Shown: positions 1 through 12,400 of the stretch, one piece after another
How the letters are laid out: every line of letters starts with the position of its first letter
How positions within the stretch are numbered: position 1 is the first letter of the stretch
From: Sitta carolinensis
Taxonomy: Eukaryota; Chordata; Aves; Passeriformes; Sittidae
Assembly (NCBI GenBank): GCA_032173965.1
Contig: CM063284.1
Coordinates: 129,727,625 to 129,791,624 of the forward strand
Direction of reading: 5' to 3'
DNA: 64,000 nucleotides
Notes under the pieces: model-generated
What the model was told of the DNA's origin: nothing
What the model saw: the letters and a program-made list of their open reading frames with translations, nothing else
The model's database searches: none
Program-made: the position numbers and the translations under genes

Positions 1-233
1 TGTTTGTCACAGTACAGAGAAATCTGGTCAGAGAAGCACTACCCAGCAGTCTGCTGTGGGTGGGTCTCTGGCCCCCATCTCGCCACACATCCACCTTCTA
101 CTTGGAGATAAGACTTCTGTAAAAACAGTATTTTTTCACATGCCATGTATTGGGCATATTTTCCTCGCACCTCCTTTAGAACGATTTTTGAAACCCTAAA
201 TTCAATTAATTAATCACAGTCACTCTTTTTTAC
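1..233 (-). other. CDH17: CDH17 intron, 5' part
   Basis: This stretch follows the donor GTAAAA after the last visible exon. It contains no further exon in the expected phase (2). The exons for the rest of EC6, EC7, the membrane segment and the cytoplasmic tail must lie to the left of the window. Confidence 0.8.
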
Positions 234-478
234 CGTACAGAGTCCCCTTCAGGATCATAGGCCTCCACTGTCATGACCAAGGTATTGACAGGAATGTCTT
301 CAGACACTTGTGTTTTGTAAACTGGCTTCCGGAAAACAGGTGCCTCATCCACATTTGTTACAAAAACTTTAAACATGGTAAGAGAGCTTGAGTTGTATTC
401 CACGCCTTGCACCAGCGGTTCGGGGTTTGTGGCGTTGATCACCAGGTTGTACTCAGGCACGCCTTCAAAATCAAGAGC
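234..478 (-). CDS. CDH17: CDH17 exon 12 of those visible (end of EC5, start of EC6)
   Basis: The 245-nt exon begins after the acceptor TTTATCCAG and ends CG before GTAAAA, so phase is 0 at entry and 2 at exit. It encodes residues 517-598, beginning ALDFEGVPEYN. NATNPEPLV and a domain-boundary motif NVDEAP follow, then FRKPVYKTQVSED, which opens EC6, and finally DPEGDSVR. The boundary motif has D and N in swapped places relative to the usual DXNEAP. An integrin-binding RGD known from human CDH17 lies just after this point in the protein and would be in the next exon, which is not in the window. Confidence 0.95.
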
Positions 479-3400
479 CTGGATAAATTAGAAAAAAAAG
501 GTTCTTGAAGAAATGGCCCTGCTGCTGTGGGAAGCTCCAATGAGAAACTACAAAGTCCCTCTCTTCTCAAGGAGGAGATTGCATCCCAAATACAGGCAAA
601 ATGAGGGAGAGCTGTCAGGGGGAAATGACACTTGGAATGGTCAATTTAAACAAAACCATATGCCTGTTTGGAGGCCTCCTCAGCAACTGTGTTTTCTAAT
701 AATGTTGCCACCTGCCCGACTAAGTTTAATAACAATATCCTGTTTACAGAAATAGTATTTATAGCTCTGTATGAGGAGGCCTCAAATGACCTCCGGGTGC
801 CAAAAGTCATGCGAGGGTTGTTACACCACGGAGTTTCTCACATTGCCTCCTTGGGAAAAAATGAGGCTGAGGCTGATCCTGACAATGGTGCACCAAACCC
901 TCTACCTCTGCCTGCACTTGGCCTGCTGGATGCACACAATAAGGCAACCCTTGGAAAATGAGCGACAGGTTTTCTGAACCCATAGCTAAAGCACCTTTCA
1001 GAAGTCTAATTTCAAAAGGACAGCAATTTTACTATTGAAATTCATGGATGCAGCAAAAAGTGTTCCTTATATTCCTGTCTCCAGCATTCAGCATATGGGC
1101 TGTATCACCTACTTCAGCACATGCTGTCCTTGGATTGGTCACAGTTAATGTTTTCCTCATCAGGAACAGATTGCAGCTCCTCACTGACATTGAGACGTGC
1201 TACATTTGCACCTTTCTTTGCAGGGGCCACTAATGGCCAGAGCAACTGCAGGGAGGAGAATCTGCCCATCACAGCTCACCATGACCACCACAGCCCATGG
1301 AAGCATTAGCTGCCTTTCTCTTGTACAGAAATGCTGCTGCAAAATCACTCAAATAATATAATATTTTTTTTGCCTTTATGGTGCATAAAGACCTACTTCA
1401 CTGGCCAGAACCTGTTCGTCTGGAGAAGCAGCCAGCAGCAGAGCCAGTGGAGGGAGCCACTGGTGGTGGTAGGTGGAGCTGTCACATCAAAGGGCTGTGT
1501 ATGAGCACGGCTCAGGCATAGAGTCTGAGTCCAAAAGTGGAGCCTCCTGCACTATGCTTAGGGTGTCCCCACCCCACCATCAGTCAACACTCTTCCCACA
1601 AATTATTACCAGGGCAGTAACTGTGCATGACAAAGAAGTAACACTAAAGGAGAAGAATAAAATTCATCTATTCACCTTGTTAATCTTGACGAACCCTCGG
1701 TTTGTTTCAGAGTCTGTCTCTATGATGAATGTGTTGTTCGGATCTCCTTCCTTCATTTGGTAAATGATGAGGGAGCTCCCTGTGGCAGGCTCATCTCCAT
1801 CAGTAGCTTGAATTTCTAATATCACAGTTCCTTTCGCAATATCTTCTGCCACAGTCACATTGCCATACTGAAGAGAGAGAGGTGTCATTGAAACATGACC
1901 TACCAAGCACCATTTGTGGATAAAAACTTCATCACAGCCACAAGCTTGTGACCCACATGCATGGATGTATTTTAACCCACAGCAGCCACGTGAAGGAGGG
2001 AAGCTTTTTAACCACACATTTATCAACGGTGATAGGATCTACGTCAGTGCCATTAGTACAGCATCAGTCCCAAATCTTTAGCTCCTCTGTCAAAACCAGC
2101 CCATGATCACACAGCAGGGATAGCACAGCTTCTCTGTACCTGTGAGTAGCCTGGCCACTCATTGTTAAATATTTGATTGTTTCATTCACCATAGGCTGTT
2201 GCCACATTGGCATCCCAGCTCTTCTGACTTTTTAATGTGTGCCCTTGCTTAGAAGCCTCACCTTCTCAGACCAGGTCTTGGACTGAGACCTTGAGGTGAG
2301 ATAGTGAAAAACCTGCTATGCAGGCACCTTGTCTGCATATGATTGTGCTGTCATTCCATCAACAGAGAGCTGGGCAATGCAGTCTGCAAGGCCCAAAACC
2401 CAGCACAGCTTCCCTGAAAGGACAACTGTGCCTGACAGGCCAGAGAGCTCTCCTGAGCCCACCACCTGCAGCCTGCAGGAATGGTGGGAGCTGGCACACC
2501 TCTATGTACATACTTCAGCCACTCCAGTGTCTGCCAGGAAGCTTGAGCCATCAGGCAGAAGTCACAAAATGTCTGCAGGTCTCTGCCAGATGCCAGCACC
2601 TCCACCGGAGTAAAGGCAAGAGCCTGACACCCATCCTGGAATCAGTTGTGTGTTTGGGTATGGATCGCTGGTCCACTGTTTCTGGCCAAACCACATAGGG
2701 CTTTTAATTTCCATTCACCTTATGGCTGTTTTGGGCACAATAGTGCTGTGTTTGGAAAAGTACTTGGGAGATGCCAGCTTTTTTCCATTTAGCTGTTTGA
2801 TTAATTTTGAAGCCTTTTCTTCCCCTTTTCCCTTCAGAGCTTGCACTTCTGGAATAAACTGTTTTAATAGAATAATTTCTTTCTGTACACATAGTTTTCC
2901 ATTGAGAAAATGACCTTAAATTTCATAGTTAGCTGTTAGTCTGTCCTGTTGCTCACTGTCTAGAGAGAGCTTATATGCAGACTTGCAGCAATATTTTGCC
3001 TTTATTTTCACTAGTGGATTACTCTGTTACTTGTTTTGTAAATGGCTGGTTTCCCAGTGGCATTCTATAGACATTGAAGGTATGCTCAAACACTTGTCAA
3101 AATTTATTGGAACATCCAAAATGGTGTTAAAAATACTCACATCTGATTTTTCAAAGATGGGAATTTGATCATTGATGTCGATGACATGTACTTCCACGTC
3201 ACAGATTGTTTCGAAATCTGCATGGAAAGAGATAAACAACGTCACACCAGCCTTTCTGCCAAAAATAACTCTCCTCCATAAGGGTTCACTGTGAGCAAAA
3301 GTGAGCACTGCCAGATTGCCCAATATAAGCACTAAATTGAAAGAAGCACTTACCTCAGATATCTCTTAGTAGATGGCAACCTCACTCTCTATTTTATCAT

Positions 3401-6400
3401 TGATCTTCCCAATTCCTCCAGCACTGTCTCATCCTGTTTCATTTCCCTCACTTTTTAAAACCATATCTGTTTACCAGGTTGATGACAGCTATGAATTGTA
3501 TTAGCCATCTCAGTATTACTTTTCCATGTGAAAAAGTAAGCCCTGTGTTGTTAATGATCCCTTTTCCTCTTGGTCATCAGTCAGCACCCTCAGTTTTGTT
3601 ATAGCCAGACTTAAACTTCAGATCCACATAATTCTAATCACTACCTGAGCAGGGGTACCCATGGCAATGGCAGGCTGTGATTTTAAAGGCATAATATAGC
3701 TGTATTTAGATGAATTTTATGAACATACTTCATGGGGTGAAAGTTAAGGAAAATTCTAAACAACATTATTTGGATGGAATTCAAATAAGCATCCAAAACA
3801 AATCACCAGCTTCTCCCTATGGAAAGTTTTCCATCATCTGCCAAAATGATGCCATTTCATTTACAGACATGTCACACTGCTTTCTTTACATGACAGTTCC
3901 TTCATGTACAAGTTTTGCCTGACTGTAGGGACTCCAGCACAAAGCTTTAAGCTTTAGTATGGAGTTTGATTTCCTTTCCATTCAGTGAATCACAAAGGAC
4001 TCCTGGAAATTTTCGTAATGGACAAGATTAGTTTTGAGGTTTAATTTCAGCTTAATTTTCTCTTAATGTTTTAAAATATTATCTGGCCTGTCTGAGCAGC
4101 TGTGTTTAATTTCTCGTGTTTTTTCAGTAAGTTCCTTTGAAAGATCTGGAGGAAAACCACAATCATGGTCACTTCAATTTTTTCCCCCTGTGGAAGGAAA
4201 TCTCTTACTGAAGTACTTGTTAACAAGCTTCCCAATTTAGCCACACTCTGTCCTAGAGCTGGTTCCCTTCCATGCTTGCATTATGAATCATGGTTAATCT
4301 CCCTGCATCTCAAGCATAGGGCAAGTACCATGCCAGAGCAAGACAGCTCTCAGTGCTACTGCCTGTTCAGCAAATCCTCCTTGCCTCCCCACATCCCTTA
4401 GACACTGAAGACAAGTCATGCCAGTGTGAACAGAGTTATTCCAACGTATAACAGCAGGCATTACATACCTGGATCTCTCACCAGGACCTTCAAGAAATAC
4501 TTGGCTGAGTCACGCTTGTTTAAAGAAGGGCCAGTTAGCTGCAAAATCCCAGTGTCTTGCTGGATATAGAAGAGACTCTTTGAAGGAAGCTCAGGTTCCT
4601 GACTTTGGATTTGGAACTGCAGACGGGAGTTAAGGGTGTCCTTCATGTCCATGTCTGTAGCAGACACGGTGCCAATATTACTTCCTGTAGCAGAGCAGAG
4701 GTAGAGTCAGATAGATAATGCAGTGGTCCCTTTTCTCCACACAAGTACACAATGACAGCAGTGATACTGTGCAAAGAGTAGAGGGTCAATAAAAATAAAG
4801 CTGCATGGAAAACACTTCAAGGGACACAATCATTTCACTTCTGTGAGTTCTTCCTTTAACATCCCACATACAGATGTGGGGTCAGGGCAGTACAAAAGAC
4901 TGTAACAACAAACTCTTCAGTCCAGAAAACAAATAACTAATGTCAAGACATTGGACAGACTTTGGTAACGGTCCATTGAAGTCAAAGGCATTATGCTGGA
5001 AAAGCAGCTGGATGAGGGAAAATGGGCTCATACCATTTTAAGTACAGTATTTTTGTATTGGTAATAAAAGAGGTGTTTTTCTTTACACAGTCTAAGCAGT
5101 TATCCATATCTGCAGTTGTGGGAAAATGCAGTTTTATATTTTAAATAAAACAGTATTTTTAAAGTAAGCATTTTGAGTCCATCCTTCTCAGGCTCTTGAA
5201 GTCCTTTCCACAAGAATTATTGAAGGTGGGCTATTTGCACAGGGAAATATTTCCCTGGGACAGCCACATTTTAATCTATGGGATTAGAATTTCTAGATTC
5301 TTTCACACAGAGCTGGAAACAACAGGACCACAATAAAATGTAAAAACTAACAGAAGCTCTTTTCTTACCTGATATTTCATTTTCTTGAACTTCAATTACG
5401 GTGAGGTCCTTCTGGCACACAGGGGGATTGTCATTGATGTCTTCCACAATGACATGAATTTGCAAAGGCTTGTCCACCAGTTCTCCCTTGTTATCTTTTG
5501 ACACCACGAAGAATGTATACTGCAACAAAAATATAACAATTCAATGGTTTAAATGTCCACTGTGACAATATTTTGCATTTTAGTATATAACTATGGGAAT
5601 ATGAAATATCCTCTCACGAGTTTGTTCAGTATTTTCTCTCTGTTTAAATCAAAACCCTTCCATCACCCCTTAGTTTCTGAGGCCTGAGTTCTCAAAAGAT
5701 TTTAAGATCTGTGGTCCCCAAGATCTGAAATAGGTCTGAAGCCTCTGGATCTCCTGCACTCCACACTTCCCACTGCCTACCTCTTACTGATGCACCTACA
5801 GCCCTGCCATAGCTGGTCCACGTTGTATATCAAACATATGCTCTGGTCAGTGATTGCTACTGCCAGACCCACTCTAGGGTAAGAACCTGAAGGCTGTTTA
5901 CAGTATAGTAAGTGGATGAACTTTCACATACATCACATCATCTCAAAAAAAAAGTGATAAGAAACAAAACTTTTATCTATTCTCCCCTTCCCTGTTGCCC
6001 TCCCTTTCTATTGACCTTTCTCATATTTACTCCTGCAGCAATAATTAGATTCCTGCTGTGATCTCTGCCATCAATGAAATTTTATGTGTTTACTTACAGT
6101 ATCCTTTTCTTCCCTGTCCAATGGTTCGGTCACATAAATATCTCCATTCTCACTGATCGAAAATGGGAGCCTTGGCAGCTTTTCTTTTTCAAAAATGTCA
6201 TAAATTGCACCTGGCTCATTTGACTGCACCTAAAAAAAATCCCCCAAAAATTAGTCAGGGTAGGAAGTCAGAAGTGTAGACTGAGATTTAACAGGGATCA
6301 TTTCTGGACCACAAACAGAAACAATCACATTCCTGTTAGCTTCATAACCAGAAAATTGACAGTTTGGCAGGCTCTCAGGATGAACTGCAGAAAATCAGAC

Positions 6401-9400
6401 TGATAATCCACCTCTGCTCTCTGAATTGTGTGGTGCAGCCACTTCACCTCAGTTTCTCCATCTGTCCAGATGGGCTACAACACTTATCTTTTTATAAAAG
6501 GGTCTAGTGATATGGACATAAATAGCGATTATGAGAAAAAAAAATTATTTGTATTTGAATATCTTTATACTATTTCTGTCTCCTTACACTCTCTATTCCT
6601 GCCTGTTGTTTTGTTTTATGTAATTTAGAGAAGTGGAACAACAAAACAACACTAAATTAGGAGGAATTGTCAACTCCCTCCAGGACAGAGAGGCCCTGCA
6701 GAAAGATCTCGATAAATTATAGAGACAGGCAATCACCAACTCTATGAAGTTTAACAAAGGGAAGTGACAGATTCTGCACCTGGGATGGAGCTACCCTGGT
6801 TGTATATAAAGGCTGGGGAATGAGAGGCTGGAGAGCAGCTCCACAGTAAGGAACCTGGGGATCCTGGTCAGTGGAAAGACGAATGTGAGCCAGCAGTTCC
6901 CTGGCAGCCAGGAGAGCCAACCCTGTCCTGGAGTGCATCAGGCACAGCATGGCCAGCTGGGCAAGGGAGGGCACTGTCCTGCTCTTCTCTGCTCTGCTCT
7001 GGGGCAGCCTCACCTCGAGTGCTGGGGGCAGTTTCGGGCACAATATAAAAGACATAAAGTTATCAGAGAGTGTCCAAAGGAGGGCCATGAGGATGGTGAA
7101 GGGTTTGGAGTGGAAACCTTAGTAGGAGCATTTGAGAACACTTGATTTGTTCAGCCTGGAGGAGACTGAGGGGGGACCTCAACATCCTCATGATGTGGTG
7201 CAGAGGGGCAGGCACTGATCTCTTCACTTTCATGACCAGGGGCAGGACTTGAGGAAATGGCATGAAGCTGAGTCAGAAGAGGTTTATGTTATATATCAAG
7301 GAAAGGTTTTTCAGCCAGAGGGTGGTTGGGAACTGGAACAGGCTCCCCAAGGAAGTGGTCACAGCACCAAGCCTTCATTAGTTCAAGAGGCATTTGAACA
7401 ATGCTCTGAAGCACATGGTGTGACTCTTGGGGTGTCCTGCACAGGGCCAGGAGTTGGACTCAATGATCCTGATGGGTCTCTTCCAATACAGCATATTCTA
7501 TGATTCTGTGATTCTGTGAAAACAAATACCTGGTACCTATCTGTAAATAGGTGCATGCCCTCACTTTACATTCATCAAAGCTTATGAGGAAGGCTCTTTT
7601 CTGGGGTGCCATACGTTTAAAATGAAATAAAGTACACAGATTGGCAAATTAATGGAGTTGGCATTAATGTTTATGTTCTATATAGCAACAACTGTATTTC
7701 ATTTTCCCCTAGGCAGAATCAACATTGGCTACCACATTAAGTTTATATACAAGGGATGCCAAAATTGGTGCACCCTTACATGTTAGTCTTCCTTCCACCT
7801 GTTTTCATTCTGGATTTCCTTGGGCTGTGACTGAGACCAGTGGGAATTGCATCAAGCTCTTGTGAACAGGATCCATGGAATCCTGCCATGTTCAAGGGAT
7901 GATAGCATTGGGGGTGTCATTGCCAAGGCATTTTTCAAAGTCAAATATTTCTGAAAGGATATTGGCTTGTTAGTTAATATGTACTGATGAATACACTGCT
8001 ATTGGTCTGCAGTTATCAGCAAAATATTTTGCGCATGAACTGTGAGAAGAGGAATAGTGTGAGAATGCAGGATGTGAAGGAGGGCATTTCAGTCCTTTCT
8101 AGGTACTTTTGATGTAGCAGTTGTGCTGCTTGATAAAAACTGGTCACAGCAGGCAACCTTGAGTGTGGGGGACTGCCCATGGCAAGGCTGCTGTGGAGCT
8201 GGTCCCCTGCACTGCTCTTCTGCAGGTGGAAGAAGCTAACCTCAATATAAGCTCCAACAAACTCTTGGTTTGCTCAAAGCCTGGAGGACCCATGACTGGA
8301 TTTTGCTCCCAAACTGAAAGGCAAAGTCCAGTCCCTCTAGTGTTTGTATTGACTGTATCTCAGTCACCTTCAAGCTATTAACTTTCATGCTAACAAAAAG
8401 TCAATGAGGCCTCCATGAACAATCATTTCCAAAGGATGCCATATTAACAAAATAACTGGGAGGTGTCAAAGTCCTTCTGAAGAGCCTGGTGTTGAATGCA
8501 GTGGGGACACCTTCACAGTTAGTTGTAAGAAAACAATTGTGTGGCACAAGTTCAGGAAGTCTGGTCAAGGCCCCTACCTTGCTGATGTTGACAGGGTGGA
8601 CCTGGGTTGAGTTTTCTTGGATGTGAATGGTGGGGGGAGCTTTCCACAGGCTCTCCATCACAGTTATTTTCACATCGACACTGCTGGTGAAAGCATTCGC
8701 CGTCATCCCTCCCATATCCTTCACAGAGACGACAAGAGTGAAGGTGTCCTGCTTTTGAGGATCCAAGTAGTAAGAGCCTAAAGACAGAGCAAAGAGTCAA
8801 GAGAAATGACACAGAGGTCGTGGGGGTTGTTCATCTGTCTGTTGCCTCCTACAAGCACTACAGTTTTTTAACTGCTTCAGACTTACACCTCAGATGGTCC
8901 TTTGGGACAAACCTCAGCAAGCCATTTCCTCTGGGTTCTCTGAACAATGCAGCATAGCATTATGTGAATGGAATCATATGAGGCCTCTGTGCTGTGATCT
9001 CATTTTGTGCAGATGCATCACTGAACAGCCCTCTCTCCAGTTAGGCACTTGTTCGGCCCCACAGGATAGATGGGTGTTTCTAAATCATTGCAATTTAGTT
9101 GGGATCACATGTCCAGCTGAGTTTTGTTTACATTTTTCATGTTACTTCTTTTGGGTTTCTAAATTTCAAGGCAGAGAATTAATTCCAAGATAAGACACAA
9201 TGTAGTCCTAAAAGCCAGAGGATCTATCTCTCTTCTCAGTGTATTTTTAGATCTCAATCTCCATTTCTGATAGCTTCCCTTGAATTTGGTTGGACAAAAA
9301 ACAAGTTCCCCAAAAACAGGGCTTTAGTGGAGTGTACACAGGCTACATGTATTCATAATGTAGCAACAGACCTGTGTTGTTGTTTCGTTCCTATGCACAC

Positions 9401-12400
9401 CCCAGAATTCATGCTTGCTCTTTGGAAACAAGAATCTTTTACATACCCGTCCTGCTTGGTGAGATTGCTCCAGTTGCATTATCAATCTGGAAAAGCATTT
9501 CTGCATAAGGGTTGGGAAAATGATGTAAAATGCTGTATGACAGCTGTGCATGGGGAGTTGTAGGATCATCACGGTCAGTGGCATGGACATACATGAAGGG
9601 CTTGCCTGTTTGGATTGGAGAAGAAACAGTGGTAAGAGAAGAGATTGAACCTTACACATAATCCATTCCAGCAGAGCTCTCAAACCAGGAAAGCAACTGA
9701 TGGGGAACTACCATTGTTCCATAATGCATCTCTCAGAGGAAGCCATGTGCAGAGGTTACACTGCTGTATGCCATCCCACAGGTCAACCCTCCACCAGCTC
9801 TGCTTAGCAGGATCACAATAGGTGATGTCGCTGTGGGCGATGAACAGACGACATGAGACCTTGTTATAAAAAACTGTATCTAACTCTACTTTATTAAAAC
9901 AATTGCCCTCCTTATATACCTTTTAGAACAGGCCACTCTCACTGGTTAGAAGAGTGCCAGAACTCTTCTTCCCATTGGCTCAAACTGATGGATAGAGACA
10001 AGTCCATCTCACAGAAAAGAATGCAAAACATCACTCTCGTTACAATAACACTTGGGATGTTTTTGTCAAGTCTGTGGGAACAAGGTCTTCTGAAACCTAA
10101 ACACCACGAAGAAACTGAGTTCAGAAACTCAGAAACCTCAGGCCTAGAAACCAGACTACAAGGTGTGGTGACAAGTTGATGTAGAAGGTGACAGAGTTAA
10201 TTCAGCAGAGAGCTGTCTATCACACAAAAGTGTCTGAACCCAGAATTCAGCTCACTAGGATCTCTGCTTAAGGCCACTTTTCAGTTCTTACACAAATCAG
10301 TTAAAGCCAAAACACCTTGATAAAAGTGGTATATAGCCTGTGACACAGATATAATAAAAGAACAATCATACAGTGAAAAAAATATGGAAATACACAGTAA
10401 TGTAACTCAACTTTTACCTTTTGAGCACCAGTGCAACATTCAAAATCTTTTTGATTTGGATGCAGTTAAGGATAGAGTAATATGTTTCAGAATAATTTTC
10501 TGACCCCATGGAGGTTTATATCATATCCTTTAGCAAAAGTTTCTTCTTGAGTCCAAAGCCACAGCAGTACAGCTGTATGAGTCCTTTGGTTTAATTCCAA
10601 GATGCAAGGCCCAAACTGCTCTTTGATACTTGCATAACTCTTGGACTGGATCATTGCAATCCATAATCTAAGACTCTCTTCTAAATGATAAGGTTCATCC
10701 CTTGTTCTGAGAAGCACCAATCATGGTAAGCACATACCCCATATCTATCCTGGCACTTCCTTTTAGATTTGCAAAGATTCTTAGCATTCTCTTTCTGTGT
10801 AGTCTTCGGTAGCCTTTAAATTTTAAACCCCTTCTAGCATAAGGGGTTTATTTTCAGAGCAATGGAGAGAGTAGCAATATTTGCCTGTTAACTGATACTT
10901 GTAAAGAATAAGTATTAAAAAAATATTTCTGATTGCACTCCTTCTTTTACACTGCATAATGGTCACTTCTTTGCCATTTCATTATATTATAGAGGCTTTC
11001 ATCCTTGTTTTGTACAGTCCTGTGGGAAGAAAAACTGATCTTTTTCCAGTTTGTGTAGCAACCACTTTACCTTCTTGCTTCATTTACCTACCTTCCTATT
11101 AATGTTAATATTTAATTATGGTGGTAATTACCTGGACGAGAATTCTGCCTCACTACTCCAGAGTACGTTTTCTGGTCAAATTCTGGTGGATTGTCATTGA
11201 TATCCTCCACATATATTGTAATAGCATATGGACCTTTAACTATGTTTCCATTTTTGTCCAGACTTTCCACCTGATTAGAAAAAAGGAGGAACAGCAAAGA
11301 AATATTTTCATGCAGATAAGCTAAAAGGCATAAGTTAATATCAGGATGTCAGATGCCAGATCACTCCTACTGTCATGCAAATCTTGTGAGAGCCATCATT
11401 GGGTAGCTCCACATACAAGGACAAATTTGTCACTGTAGCTCACTGACAAAAATTTGCCACAGTAGATAATGCCAATGAAACAAAACAACCCACTCCTACT
11501 TCTGATGACACCTTTCAGAGGACAGTTTCCTACTACCAACTTCAGCAGATTACTTGTTTTTGCACAGCTTAGAATTCATGTTTTTCTTTAAACAGGAATA
11601 TACACTTTCTAACAAACAAGTAGAAAATCAAACATGATATAGCATTTATAACTAATTGCCATTATAAATATAAATCAGTTAAATAGTCTGATATAAGGGT
11701 TAGTATAGAAAAATAAATTCTTTTTTCTAATTACTTTTTTTAAACAATTTGACTTATTTTCTAGCCTTCTTTAACTTTAAAGCACCAAGTATATATTATA
11801 TTTGCACATTAGAGATAAAATCACGATTATTTATGCCTAACCAAGTATAATTTTTTCATTCTGTCATCACTTCTTGTCTATAAATGATTCACATGCTTAT
11901 GGTTATTAACTTCTGGGGCTAGAATATTGTCCTCTAATTCCAATCCAAGGGTGCTTTAGAGCTGAGAATGTGAAACCATGAAACCTGATGTGTTAGACTT
12001 TAGAAAGACTGCTAAGGGGCTGGCTAAAAATACATCATGTACCTTGTCTGTTCAGATTCTGATCCTCTCATGATCATCTCTTTCTCAGCTGCTAGTGCCT
12101 CAGAAAAAGACAACAGCATTTTTGACATGGTTGAAGAGGACGAGGCTACACTGAGACCCAAAGACTGCCTATCCACGGCTCCGTTCTCAACAGTGCTTAC
12201 ACTAGTGAGATCCTCATGGAGAGGATATAAAAGCAGGACAAGCACACAAAGCTTTTTTTTCTCTTAGAGTCCAACATCTGCCAAACAGCCTTCTGCTGTT
12301 ATCTGACAGAGGTTAGGTCTGTGCCTCTCTGCCTAAATGTCTTTCATTGACACTGTTCACAGGAATATTCCGAGTTGGAAGTGCCCCACAAGGATCAACA

